A DNA stretch of 64,000 nt from Bombardia bombarda (Eukaryota > Ascomycota > Sordariomycetes > Sordariales > Lasiosphaeriaceae): assembly GCA_030512295.1 (NCBI GenBank), contig JAULSR010000002.1:2170001-2234000 (forward strand), read 5' to 3'. Both the position numbers and the translations under genes were made by a program. The notes below the pieces were generated by a model. The model was given only the letters and a program-made list of their open reading frames with translations, was not told where the DNA came from and made no database searches. Below, piece by piece: positions 24,713 through 37,900 of the stretch; within the stretch, counting starts at the first letter, position 1, and every line of letters begins with the position of its first letter.

Positions 24713-25545
24713 GTCACAAATTCACACAATACTATTCGAAAAGTAATAACCAATACGGTAACTCTGTAATTGAGCTATGTAGGTACCATGTGGTAAATGG
24801 CTTCGCATTCGCCAAACAAGGCTCGCTGGTGGCATCGCTACCTCGGTACTTCATCTTAGTGTGTGTATAATCTCTTTTGTTTTTCTTTTTCACAGTGAGC
24901 TGCTGTCGTCTTAAGTCTCAAAGTGAACAACCAAGAAAAGAAAATAAGAGCATAATCAAGTAGATATATATATAAAAAGAAATAAAACTCTCGCCTTGAC
25001 TTTTTTGTCGCTCTTTCATGATGCCCGCCACCAAACACCCGTGCCCACATGAACATGCGAAGACTGACATGGTAGATAAGAGAAAAGTAGACCAAGGAAA
25101 ATGATCCCCCAAACAAAAATATCCATTTCATAGAGACAACGTGTGATCATGAGTTTTCATGTCTTGACGATATAAAAAGTAAACTGGTGAAAAACAAAGA
25201 ACAGCTTCCCCACCACAGCGCCTTTGAAAATAGAGAAAATGGCCCCAAATATGCCCACCCAAGCTAGACTGTCGAGGTGACTGGTTCCAAGACCAGCACG
25301 CATTGCCGTTGGAGACTAGTGACTTGTGAAATGATGTTTGACAGATTCTCAACTTTTTTTGGGGGGAAGGGCGCCAGATATGTACGGAGTAGCAAATGGA
25401 TGGAAGGGAAAAAAAGAACCAAGCTAGTAACTTCGCTGCTAAATAACCGACCGCCGAGAAAAGGGGTATCCGAGTCAAGGCAATAAAACTAATCATGTCG
25501 TTTCAAAAAGCTCTCCGCATGTGTATCAATTCGAGAATGTGTCCG

Positions 25546-27466
25546 TCATTGGTTGTCCCAGAACGATGGCAAGCCGTTGCTCTCGGCTGGGGAGTCCGTC
25601 AGGTTGGGCAGGCCGCTGTAGTCAGCCAGCCAATACGCCGGATCATCTTCTAAAGAGAATCCATATCCGGCAGCGGCAGCGGCAGCGGCAGCGCTGCTGC
25701 TGCCAGCCATTAGGCCTGGTTCATCGCCGGCTAGCGATGCGGGCGTCGGTAGGAACTTGTTTCCCGCCGCCTTCATGTACTTGAACTCATCGAAATCGAG
25801 GCCAGATAAGTCGGCGCCGCTAAGGAGACTGGCCTGTGTGCTGCCAAGGTTGAACCCAGTGCTAGCCGAGCTGTTGCGAAAACTGTCGAAATCGTCCAGC
25901 TGGCTTGGCATAAAATCCTCCACCTCAGATACCTCGCCTGAGGTTGACGTATTGGTTGTCATGGTCGGTACCTGTTCCGATCCGGTAAAATCAAAGCCGT
26001 AGCTTTGTGGCTGGCTATAGCTCGAGGGGGCGAATTCCGTGGCCTTGCTTGAGAAATCGAGGCCCTCGTAGTGGCTCCAGTCCACCGATGCCGCGCTGAG
26101 CCCAGCGCTGAACATTGGCTGCTCATGGTCTGACAGGCTGCCGAAGAAATCGGCGCTGTTTGCAATATATGGGGGGTACTTGATATGCGACAGATCTAGA
26201 GGTGGCAGCTGACTATTTAGCTGTGCAAAAGATGAAGACCCCGTCATCAAGGGAGAAGCAGCCTCAGACTTGCTCGCGACTGACGAATTGCTACTTCGAG
26301 AGTCGCATGTCGCATTGCCTTGCAAAAGGCTGTCTCCCATGCTGCTCGAGCTGCTCTGCATCGAGTTTCCACGGCTCAGTTGGTAAGGCCCGCACTTTTG
26401 CGAGGGCTTGGCGTGCTTATACGTTGGCTTGTGATGGCCATGTGCATCGAACGAGAGCATGGCATCTGAATTGCTGGTGTTTGCGCGCCGCCTGCTGCGT
26501 GAGCCGCTTTTACAGCTGCTCTTGGATGGGGTGACGGAATCGTCCCTGTCTGAGTCGGATTCGGGCACCGTGTCGAGGAGAGGGTGCTCCTTGTTGTGTG
26601 AACATGTGCAGCGGCCGCCATGGTTGCAGCAGCAGCTATCTGCAGGTAGACAGAGACGGGTCAGACAAGCATAGCCTTGATCAGTCCGACGCGATGAAGC
26701 TCACCCTTGTGACCGTCAACGGTGTTCTTCAAGTGCATGCACTTATGTGTCTTTTCTCCGCAGTCACACTTCACGTGTGACGCGCGAGATTTGCGCATCG
26801 CGCGACAATGCTGACATTGCGAAACCGGCCGCCCTTTTTTGTTAATGTGTTGAAGTGGCCGATCTGCAGTCGCACCGTCATCAGATTAGCACATGCCCCA
26901 CGACTGATAACTTCGCATTCGGGTTCGGGGGGGTTGGAGGGGTATGCCAATGCCAATTCCCGCGCTGTTGGGTTTAACTGCTTTTTCCTTGGTGTGCGCG
27001 GTAAAGATTTCCTTGTTGCGACATGTTCCGGTTGCCCTCGGTTGCAGCCGGGCACGGGCAATGGGAACCTAACCTGGATAGCCAAGCAGACGCCATGCAA
27101 TGTGTGCAAATGCGGGCATGGCATCCCAGAGGAGCGTAGGGGAACGGAGAGAGGGTGCAGTGCAGTGAGTGGTGGACGGACTGACGGTGCAGCGAGTAGT
27201 AGTGGTTACATAGCGGTAGTAGTAGCGTTGGTGCAGTGAGAAGTGAGGAGGTGCAGTTGGTTGCGCAGTTGTGTGTGTATGTGTGTGTGTGTGTGTTTGT
27301 GTGTGTTTGTGTGTGTGTAGTTGCAGCGACTGAGCAACCGCGGCAAAGAGGAACGAATGCGCGAACCTGGGAAATTCACTCAAGACTCACCATTGTGTTG
27401 GCAGTTGCTAACGCGATGGCCCCTCACGCAGGCCTCGCAAGCCCATTTCTCTCCGTCGATGAGCAT
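25546..27466 (-). CDS. grisea: Copper-fist transcription factor, GRISEA/Mac1/Cuf1 type
   Basis: Three exons on the minus strand, 27466-27391, 26863-26705 and 26639-25546, encode 442 residues. The first exon supplies MLIDGEKWACEACVRGHR. The zinc ligands of the copper fist are Cys10, Cys13, Cys22 and His24, followed by the minor-groove motif KGRP at 35-38. Exon 2 adds the second half, with the copper-binding Cys cluster (CQHCRAMRKSRASHVKCDC). Exon 3 begins with CCCNHGGRCTC. The rest is Ser- and Asn-rich with acidic patches and an Ala run, as expected of an activation domain. Known members sense copper and activate high-affinity copper uptake and copper-dependent enzymes; Podospora GRISEA is the closest type. 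Each intron interrupts a codon (phase 1) and restores frame exactly. Intron 1 is 527 nt, unusually long for this genome; it ends with a GCTAAT branch-like site and CTGCAG. Strong family call. Confidence 0.92.
27270..27319. repeat. (GT)n tract in intron 1 of the copper-fist gene
   Basis: Imperfect GT repeat on the plus strand, AC on the transcribed strand, inside the 527-nt intron. Confidence 0.85.
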
Positions 27467-30400
27467 CGCGACGTGCGACCGACCGTCAATCCTCAAGACA
27501 GGACGGACGGGACTCGACTCGGAAACCCGGGACTCGGCGAGAAGCTGGAAGCTCCAGATGACGAAGGGGGAGAAAGAAGTGGCAGCAGCAGCAATGGGCG
27601 AGGCAAGTCGGGCCGTACGGTGCTGATTCGGAGCACACGGGCTGGAGCCCAGTTTTTTTGGGGTGTGTTTTCCGGCTTCTCAAAAGCAGGCCAACCTGGC
27701 AGCAGGAAGTGGTCTCCTTCGTCAGAGGTCGTGCAAGCAGGCCGCTGGCGGGATCGATGGTGGATGGCACTGTTACAGGCGGCCGGGGGGGTGCTGCAGT
27801 AGGGCGGGAAAAGACGAGAAAGCCGAGAGCCTAGGTTTTTTGAAGTACCCAGCACCAATCCTGAGGACAAAGAGGGTTGGTTGCAAAAAGTCGCAGAACG
27901 CCCTACAGAGTCATTTCGTTGTGTATTCGGAGGAAAACTGAAAGACGAGATGCCGAAGACGCCGATGTTTGAATGCCAACGCCGCCCCTTGTCTAGATTG
28001 AAGAAAATAATAATAAAAAATAATGTGGGTTGAGTGGAGATTTTTTTTGACCTGGGTTCGCAGGCTCTTGTAAGTCGAGCTCGTGAGGGCGACCGACGAT
28101 GGGCGAAGAGGAGCTGTGCTTGGTGGGCGGAAGAGTGGGGTGGGTTTTTGGGGTTTGCAGAGGGTGAGCAACCGAGAGACGGGACGAAGTCGGAAGCTTG
28201 GGTGAGTTTGCTGAAGTTTCGCTCGCCTTGCGCGTGCGCGTACCTGCAACCGCCGGCTGGGGTCTTCAGCTGCTGCGAGCTCTTGCTACTTCTGCTGCTA
28301 CCGCTGGTTTTTTCTTAGCTCAGCAGGCAGACCCAACCGAAACTGAAGCTGTATGACAGCTCCAGCTCTTTTTGGCGCGGCCAACAACATACACACAAAC
28401 CAGCTGCGAGGCCAGGCGATGATCGACGAGGTATTGTGACGTGCTGTTGAGCCCTTCGGCGTCACGCAGAAACTTCCATGGACGACCGGGCAGGTCAACT
28501 TGAAGCAAGACAGGCAGGTGCGAAGAGTGGATGCGTTGTGATGTTGTGCGTGGCTGTGGTCGTGGATGACCAAAGGCAAGTGCAGATCAGTAACTCAGAT
28601 CAAGTCAAGTACCTGTAAAAGCAAAGAGCAAAAGATGCGCAACGAGAAGCCAGGAGCGTGTCCACGGTTAGGAGGAGCACGGCGAGGGAGGTGGGCTCTT
28701 TTTAAATCTCAGGCCGGCGTGGTGAGCGTGGGTTGGACCTGCCCGCTCCATAAGTGTCATTGTGGGATTCATGTGGGTTGCTCGAGGGCGCGGTAAGTCA
28801 CGAACCAGGGTGCGCTAGTCTTGTATTGTATGTAAAGTATTGTACTATATTGTATCAATGTATGTATGTAACGAACTTACACTAGGTAAGGTACCTGCCT
28901 CCTACCTGGATACAGACAAGGACGAACGACCACATCCAAGACTAAGGCCCGCCAGGCAAGCCCGGGACGAGTGACGAAACGGGGGGGGCCCGATCGGGAC
29001 AAGACATGTATGTCGATGCGTCTACGGGATGAACAAGGATGATGGACCTGAACCTGGAGACAGACACGCTCGTAGGTACGGAGCGAGGTACTTTACTACA
29101 TACTTACAGGCACCATGTAAGGCAATAATGGACCGGAAACACGATAAAGTGGCCGCACATCAGCCAGTCCACACGGGCTTGCTTGCCTTGCTTACCTTGC
29201 TGTGTACAGCACTGAGTGAGTCTGCTGGCCATGTATGTTTGTAAATGACGGGAGACTGGCTATTGGTTGGTTGCAGCCCCGATTCCTGCTCGGCGAAAGA
29301 CGGGGCGGGATTCCTTGATGGGGATGAGGGAGGTACCTAAGGTAGGTGCTGCCAGGTGAGGTGGGCGCGCCCACTGTCCGCTCCCCGCTCCCCGCTGGCT
29401 GCCCACTGTCCACTGCCCACTGCCCAGCCCGCCCGCCGCCCACTGTCCGGAGGGTTTGACGAGTCCTCACCAGCCATACGGAGAAGTAGGTATCCAGGGT
29501 CCAGGATATGTATATGCATAGGACGCGGGGGAGTGGGAGGTCTTGCACTAGGTAGTAGTCCTTCGTCTGGTCTGTGGTCTGCAGAGTCCGCGTGCATCCA
29601 TATTTCAAGACTTTTGTTGGAGGCTTTGGGGGCCTCATAGGTAGAGGTAGATAGATATGCACAGTTGCAGGCTGAGACAGGCCGGCCAGGTCAAGTACAT
29701 ACCTACCTACATATGAGAGTGCAACTCTAGGTTCAATTCCATTGTCGGGGAGTGAGGTGTATGTGGTTAATGTGCATATCATCCCTGATACGAATACTTG
29801 TACACGCATACATACAGATTACATAGAGATTATGCTGTAATAATCAATCCATTGCATTCGTGAAATCGCTCCTTCCTCGTTTGGTCTCCTTCTTCTCATC
29901 AGGGCAGGCAGTCACTACCCAGTCACCACCCTAGCGTAGCTCCAGTACCTGGAATAGAGGGGCAGGAGGGCAGGAACGCGACGCTGTCTTGTACCTTCCC
30001 ATCCGCGCACTTACCAAGTCCTTGGTGCCCTGGATGCGGCAGCTACTTCGTTCTTTCCTGTGTCATTGCTGCATTGTGCATCTGGCTCGCTCAATTTCTC
30101 ATTTTTTGCGCACCTCCATGGGCGCTCCAGTCCAGTCGCCAGTCGTAGAACCTCCACCCATCCTGCCCGCCGCCGCTGTCCAGGGTCCAGCCTTCCCCAG
30201 CTGCTGACGTCGGCGTCCCCCGACCAGCACCTGTGTGTCTTGTGGCCTGTCAGTTTCGGTGCATTTGAGTTTTGCTGCATCAGGAACTTGTGTTCCCGAC
30301 AACTCAACATCCATCCACACATCCGCACATTCATACACCTTCAGGTGATCATTTACACCTAACTAACGTCCCAGCGGGCGGTCATGACCGCCAACCTCGA

Positions 30401-31230
30401 TGCCGTACGCGTTCCACTGCTGCTGCGCGCTTCCAGTTGCCCTCTGCGTTTCGTTCGGTAGGCGACTTGCTAGGGGGGAAAAAAAGCATCCATGAATTGG
30501 CTGGCTGGCCGGACCAGTTCTGAGCTCACAGTAACCGAAATGCAAATCCTAGGTACAAACTGCAAATCATTAGCTGCTGCTGCCATCGCCTGCGATACAC
30601 GAGCTCGGCGGCATCCACGGCCACACGGCCACCTTCTGTAACCACAGATCCATCCTAGTGGGGTGCCCACAGTCCTGCTCCCCCGGCGGCGCTTCCAGAG
30701 GATATGGGTAAAAGACCCCCAATCAAAAGGGAAAACAGAAACAGGCCCGAACAATCTCGACTAGCTTCGTCTCGCATGTACGGTGGGATGCATCGCTGGG
30801 CAAGAAGCCTCATGGAAGGCCCGCAGACCGTGGGCTCCATCTTTTTCCGTTGTTCGGTCAATTTGTTCGGTCACTGGCGTGGAATAGACGAACTGGAGCA
30901 AGCTTCCATTGACTTGGCAGACTGGTCGGAACCAGCAACCAACAGCCACTCTCCCACTCTCTCCCCACCACAGTAGTAACTACCTTATTTAGTTACCTAG
31001 TGCCATTCCCTGTGACGCCCCACGCTCTGAGGCTAGGAGCCCAGTCCTCGTTTGCCTACCTGGGGTCGGGGCGTGCTCACTCGTGTCAGATGCAGCCAGC
31101 GAACCAGTGAGCCAGTGAGCCACTCCTCCCACTTGAGCCACTACACTCCACCACACCGAGCAAGACAGCCACTCACACCGCAGGCCGTTGTCGACGCTCA
31201 CTCCGACCGTCCACTCCCACAGCAGCCATC
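27467..31230. promoter_or_regulatory. Copper-fist gene upstream region and gene-poor spacer
   Basis: About 3.8 kb. The part nearest 27467 is the promoter and leader of the copper-fist gene. The rest contains short repeats and GC-rich blocks (27500-28300, 29350-29460). ORFs up to 205 codons occur on both strands but overlap each other and lack motifs. No gene is supported. Confidence 0.4.
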
Positions 31231-31914
31231 ATGATATCCTTTTGCAGCGTCTGCCATGAAAGATTCTTCTCCTTCATGTATGGCACTCCGTGGGATATTG
31301 CGGCCTGTCTGGAAGACCTGCATGAAAGGATTATCTTGCGAGTTGGCTAGCTGGCATACCTGCCGTGTGTGCGTCTCGTCTATCGCCTTCTCTCATTCAC
31401 TATTGTGGAGTTCAAGCAGTCTCACAGACGACAGGCGCGGAATCGTTTCGGGAACAATTGCAGGCTACTTCTCTGTTGGCAGATGAGCTCGGACGACTGC
31501 ATCGAGCAGCCCGGGGTTGGTCCCCTGCAGATCTGCATCATGCCTCTGCAGACGCTTCATCAAGAGAGACTTGAATCCAGTGCTGGGCATTCACTTACTT
31601 GACACCCCACGACAGAGAGAGACCCGATACACGCATTAAGCCTATGGCAATACAGCCTCATAAGCCGTTGGCGCGCGTCTGAGCCGTATGCCACGACGGA
31701 ACAATTCACCTGACAAGCCCGCCAGAAAGTCAATTGTCCCTGGCAGTCACCTTGGCACAACGTGCTTGGGCCGCCCGGCGAGAAGGCTATTGAGCCTTTG
31801 GATGCCGCCTGCAAGATTGTTGGTTTGAGAAGAGGCAGAATGTCTAAATTGCCAGTCTCCACCAAGCCGCATCGGGACTCTACTGCTTCCCCAGATGCCA
31901 GTCAGCGGCAGTCC
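31231..31914 (+). other. Coding-like islands, possible unannotated or decayed gene
   Basis: The ATG at 31231 begins 39 codons that read like protein (MISFCSVCHERFFSFMYGTP, then WDIAACLEDLHERI) and follow a leader-like CA-rich stretch. Two further protein-like islands lie downstream: 31400-31574 in a second frame (ESFREQLQATSLLADELGRL, then a stop) and about 31738-31917 (PLDAACKIVGLRRGRMSKLP, then a stop). I could not join them with convincing splice sites. It may be a multi-exon gene, a degraded gene, or chance. No family was recognised. Confidence 0.25.
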
Positions 31915-34900
31915 TGAGAATCTCTAGCAAGAACCCGCCGTACCATCGCTGCTGACCCCTCGGCCACATTGCTGGCTGGCGATGGAGCGGAATTGGATGG
32001 ATCCTTAATGACTAACTGCCAGTTAAGACTGCCAAGCGCTCGGGCGTAGGGTGCACAACTGTCCAGATGGAATGGTTATTGTTTCTCGTTACCTGAGAGG
32101 AGTGTGTAAGTCGCAGTCGCAGTCGCAGTCGCACCCAAACTCCCGTCTGGGCCAGTTACAACAACAACACCCTGCCACTCGGCCCAATTGGCCGCACAGT
32201 AGAAATAGGCGACTTGGCGGGGATGCTCTGCCCGGCGATGCAGAGCCCCAGTAATCCATCTCCTTCAGACTACAGTATGGACCTTTGGAAAGCCGGCTCT
32301 GAGGAACCCTTTCTCCGCCAACCCGAGCACGTCGAGGCCAGCGCAGAGATTTTCCTACACCCACAGCTGAATGAGCTCCCACTTGACGACAGCAACAAGA
32401 CAAGCTCCTGCAGCTCTCTTGGAAAGAAAAGGGACCCCCGCTGCCGGTCGTCCATGATGCCATATTCCAGCCCCATGGAAACCCTTACCTCAACCGGCTT
32501 AGTATAGCTACTAACCTTCAGGCTTCAACTTTTACCATACATGCCCGGCCCTGCCCTAGCTCAAGTCAAAGACGGCCGTCTGCAGGAGGAGCCGCCGCAC
32601 CGCTATGCTCTTGTGGGCATTTTGCTCCCAGCGTGTCTGCTTCTCGCGCTTCCATCCCGTCTTGCTTATGTCTCGCTGCACAGTAGTATATGTCGTCTTC
32701 TGACCTGTGCTGTGTGGTGTGGGTTCTCATCGCCCTGAGAGACAATAACCACCGATGACCATTGCACCACGAATTTGGACCGTGGGATGCCCAGGCCAGT
32801 TTCGAAGATCGGCACTCGGTTGCCCGGCATATGATACTCGTCTGTCCAACCACGTATAGACATTCACCACGCTGTTAATAATCGGGCGAATGCGATTTGA
32901 CTTTGTTCTTTGTGCTCTCTTCAAGTCAAGGAAAGAGTTGGAAGGTACTTGCACCGCATGAGACATTGCCTGTTGCTCGTCTCTTCTCGGCTTGCCTGCC
33001 AGCAGTCAAGCTGCGGTGACAGACGAACCAGCATCTGTGTGTACTACTCAAAAATAGGGCATAACACGGCTGGGACCTGACCCGGCCAACTCTCTATTAG
33101 TTGCACGAAATTCTAGTCATCAGCGACCCCGCCGTTCGGGGTTGGTTGTGCTCCATTGCTGGACCATCACATATAATTTGTCGAGTTTGGTGGGCTTTCC
33201 CAACCTATCTGTCTGGCGACACAGCATGATTGGGACCGGGAAAATTCGGTACCCTCTATCTGCCCTTGGACGCATCTGTAACCCATCACACGACCGAGAG
33301 ACAGTGGCTGAGCCGCCAAGCTTGGAGCCATGCCATCCATCTTCGTGAAAGCCAAGCAGAAATGGTCACCACTCTCGATCAATTCGCAACATCACACAGC
33401 GCAGCCAAGCCATAATTCGTTTGAAAGAGAAACGTTTCCTTCTTCCTGTCTTGGCATGAAACGTGGGAGGGTGGGCGTCGATGGCCACTGACCTCGCTTC
33501 CTAAAATGCATCATCTCATGGACAGCAACTGTGAAATGTTCAAAACTGGAATCGAAACCCAAGGTAATGACTGAGTATATCATATTAATTACCGATAGGT
33601 TTGAAAAAGCCAGACACTTGGTTCTAGCCTGACAAGGACCCTGAACCGATTCTGCGATGGCATGGTGCCCTATTCCCGGGCTCTCAATAGGGGGCCTGGT
33701 GCCGAAAGACATGCTAAACCTTGGACGAGGAGAGGGTGGTATGACAGTTTAAAGGACTCTCATTTGCCGACTGGTCAAAATTCCAACGGATGATCGGTCT
33801 GCGTAACCACACGGCTGGACTTCTCTCACTGTTCTAGAACCGCATCTCCGCGACTTTCCACGGATACAAAGGCCCAGGCTTTTGCTTTTTTTCTCCCTGA
33901 GACCCTGACAACAGCGATTCCCGAGAGTTCGGCGCGTGCTAAAACGTCGGGGATGGTGAGGACATCTGACGAGTTAGGCTCCCATTCCGTTCAGCACTAA
34001 CGTAATGACCTTTTTTGATAGCTTGACTGTTGGATATGATTAGTGTCATTACCCAAAGATGACGGTATCAGTCAAGAAAAGAAAATTATTGCGGCGCGGC
34101 TTAGCAGCTTTGCTTGTTGGACAATGGATCGATGAAGCAGCCGGTAACGAATTATTGACCAGCCGCCGAACCAGCTAACGATCATCGTTACTCTCTCCCA
34201 AGATGGTTAGCTAACCACCATCACCACTGCACTTCTGCGCCGCCGAGTTCTCGGTTATCTCGGTGCCCACAATTCTACAAGGCACTTGCTTTTTCCTAGT
34301 CAAGAAGGGGAATTCGGACGTCGTCACGTCTCCAGGGTGTAGCAGTTATGCTCCAATGACGTTGCTGCAGAAATTGTAACCTCGCTAGCATGCATATGTA
34401 CATATCCGTTCTGGGTATGCGATGAAGAGGCGCCAGCGTACCAAGTACAATCACCAGCCTTCTTCACAAGACGGGACAAGGCTAGCAAGGGGGTTTTGGG
34501 TTTCCGAGCTCGGTGATTGGCGTGCGAGGACCGAAAATGAAAGGAACAAGTCGACCAGCCGCCGACTCTCAGGGCCAGTCCAGCTGGTGTTTTGCACTCA
34601 CCTCTCCCCCTCACAGGCGCCCCTCCTTTTACACACGGGCGCTCCAAGTCGTCTTCAACCCCCACGCTGACAAGGTCGAATTTCTCCATGAAACTATTAC
34701 CAGCCGGCCTCCATCCCACCATGTCGTGGACAACCTGGACAACACAACACACACACACACACACTCACTGACACACACCACACCAGAATCGTTTGCATCA
34801 TCTGGGAGAGTGGGCGCCTGTATGCTGCAGTAGCAAACCGGTAGGTGATGAAGGATGTCACACCATATGTGTCCGGTCTCGCCGTCTGCTTGGGACTGGA

Positions 34901-37900
34901 GGCTTGAGCCAATGAAGTCAAGGCCAATGGAAAAGTCTGTTTGCCGCATCGCATCGCAGTTTGGTCTCGGGATCTCGCTGTTCGAAAAATTTGCACGGGT
35001 TGGTTCATGTGTGCAACAAGACCAGCAAGCTTGCGTTAGGTATGAAGCAGGCTCAGCTCAGCTATTCCTATTCTCGTCCCGCATGTGCCAAGCCCAGGGC
35101 GCCGCCGCCTCGTTCCCAAGCCTGGTCTTAGTAATGAGGAGCTGAAGCCAAGAGCCAAGGCGATCGACGATGAGGCGGAAATGACCAGTCAGTCTGATGG
35201 GCTGCAAAGATTTTTTTTCTTTCCTGCCCGTGCTGGTCTGCTGTCTTCTTCTTTTGCGGGAGTAAAATGCAGGTGTAGCTCTTGGCTTACTTTCGTTCTC
35301 GGCATGACCATCTCTTGGACTTTGCATGCCGGGGCTGATCTCCCGAAGAGATGTCCAAGAGGTTGACGGTGCCGAAGGATGAGGGACTGGACGAGAGATG
35401 ACAAGGGGGTTTGGGCTTGGCTGCTTTGGTTTCTTGCTTGCTTGCTCGGTCTGCCAAACAAGGTCTACAGGTCGTCAGCAGAGACCTTGTGTCTTTTTTC
35501 TTTATAAATGAAGCTATAGCCGATTGTCGGTCGCCTCTTCGCCCCCCGCCGGTACCCGCCGCGTGTATTGTTGCTCGCTCTGGAAATGAGTGTCTGGGAC
35601 GTTCCGGCTTCAGTCCCTTGTCAAAGCGTGGGGCGAGCCTCGCGAGATACTGCCGTTGGCAAGACGAAGGAGGTAATAATTATGTTCGTGTTCGTGAATG
35701 TTGGATGAGGGGATGTGGTGATTGACAGGGTCCATACATACAGATTACGGATACTTTGTCGGGGCTGGACACACCAGACGCGCGCGCGCGCATCTACCTC
35801 CGAAGGGCAACAGCAACAGCAAGAGGAGGAGTAAGGTATCGCCAGATACTGATTACTCCATGAAAAGCGCCATAATTCGCCCCCCGACGACAGGGGGAAC
35901 TATCTCGGGTTACCTAGTTTGGGCGTCTTGGTGAATAATAGTGGGTTCAATATTATTGAGCACCGTTTCATTACTCATGTGCCAACAACATGATGGATGG
36001 CGGTTACTCGGAGGCCAGATAGCCGAGCCCCATGTCATGTCGGGGTAGGTTGCGAGCTGCGAGCTGCGAGCTGCGAGCTGCAGAGGTGTGTGATGACACC
36101 AGTCGTCTTACAGCAAAAAGCCGTGATTTATGATCTTATCTCCATCTCGATCGGCCAAGTGTGGAGAGGGTTCTCCCGTTGCCCAGCCTCCGGGGTACCG
36201 ACCAGGTGGAAGAGGGGTCGTCGTCGGCCGAAGAAGCTATGGCCCCCCGCTATGGCGGATTCGGGGGCGCCTTGGGGGAGGACAGGACAGGCCCCCTGTT
36301 GGTTGTTGCTATGGGTGTCTTTTTTCCATCTCGCTATTCGTACCTACTAATCAAAAGAGTCCAGCTACTACACCAATCAGTGCTGTGATATTCGTAGGTA
36401 GCAGGTCGCCGGGAATAAAGTTCAGAGCAGAGAGGGGAGAAGGGGGCAACCCGGTCGGGACATTTCGGCCGCGCGTTTTGGAGGACCATTCCGATAAATT
36501 ATCGACTGATTATGAGAGAGGAACTGGTTCTGGACTGGACTTATCTGGTCTGGTTGGTTCCAGTCTCTGTCCGGGCAAGCAATGATACCCCAGACGGGAG
36601 AAGTATCAAAGGTGATGCGCGTCAAGTCTGATGAAAACGCGGGGGCGCTCAGCGGAGAAACAACCATAGGATTTGGCAAGCCGTCGCAGACATAAAAAAC
36701 GCGTTGTCATTTTTAGCTCCATGGGGATGATTAGCAATGTGCCGCCGGGCTGACGGGATTGACGAATGGAGAAAAGAGAGATATGCAGCCACGGTCCCAA
36801 CGGGTTAAGCTAAGCTTCTTCAATGCTGCTGCTTGGTCGTCGTGCGCGCGCGCGGTCTGGGGGGACAGGCATAATAAGGCTCATCACGCATATGCGCATG
36901 GGTATGGGGGATGGGGGATGGGGGATGGGGTAATATTGTGGAGGAGACATGGTGATGATGGATGATGATGATGAGCAAGAGCAAGATGAGCAATGAGAGA
37001 GATGGAGCTCAGTCTCGGTAGACGATTCGCTCCCGGGCAGGACGGGGGGAGCTGTGGAATTTTTCGGAAAAGCGACCAGAGGGGGATAGTTCGAGCTGGT
37101 TGGACTGACCAAGTCGGACAGATTGGGTAGTAAATGGCCGAAGGTAGGTGTCTGTGTGTATGTGTTTGTCTGTCTGTCTCCATCATCCTCCTACTCCTTT
37201 CATTGTTCTCGATTGTTGACTTTCTCGCCGTGTTGCTGCAGCTGTCAACATGGATTCCCCGTACCAGGTTTTTATTGCGCGTCTGAATCTGACTACATAC
37301 ATACATGGCGTCCTACCTAGTGTAATGCGAGCGAGCCTAGGCAGGCACACAAGAGCCACATTTCTTTTTTTTGATGGATGGGGACGCGACCTTATCTGCA
37401 GGAAACATGCAGAATTTTCTCCAAGGATGGGAGACGAGTTGCCGAAACATGCCGTCGTCCATGGTTCCAAACATGGAAGTCTTGAGCGGCTGTTGGGCGG
37501 ACCTTGGACCATAGTTCCCGCTTTTCGATTTGCTCGGCCCAGCACCCGCTGTGGGGGGGAAGGGAAGCGGGAGGGTTCAAGGTGGTGCCATCCATTCCTT
37601 TCTAAATGTGGGGTGGGGGACCGGGGGGCTGGGGAAGGGGGGCCTCTAGGGGCCTTTTCAGGTCTGCTATGTCACGGTATGCGGGGATGTGGGATGGGGG
37701 AGGGGATTGGTGGTGAGGGGGCATTAACCCTCGTAAGCAAGCTTTCCATTCAGTCAGTCAGTTGTCTGCTGTTAGCTGTCTGTCGCCTGTCGTGTGCAGC
37801 AGCAGCACAGCATCGCATCAGCACCCGGCCCTTGCCTACACTGCTACGCCTACAGATACCTACCCTAATAAGCTCACTAACGTACGTAGTGCACGTACGG

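Larger units (their letters stand above)
17682..25545. other. Gene-poor region, 7.9 kb
   Basis: No gene can be supported on either strand. ORFs are short, overlap on both strands, and often lack an ATG start. Contents: poly-A/T runs near 17855 and 18700; CAG-rich imperfect repeats at about 22697-22780, with a duplicated CACCTAACAGCAGGA; a run of 16 G at 24280-24295; a CA dinucleotide repeat at 24689-24712. The last 500 nt are probably the 3' UTR of the copper-fist gene. No transposon, TIR or LTR was recognised. It may hold non-coding RNA, which sequence alone cannot show. Confidence 0.45.

Noticed and set aside
29720..29760. GGTTCAATTCC, similar to a tRNA T-arm/B box.
   Set aside because: No A box, acceptor stem or anticodon arm can be folded around it.
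33545..33565. Reverse-strand T-arm-like GGGTTTCGATTCC.
   Set aside because: It has an inserted base relative to the B box and no matching stems.
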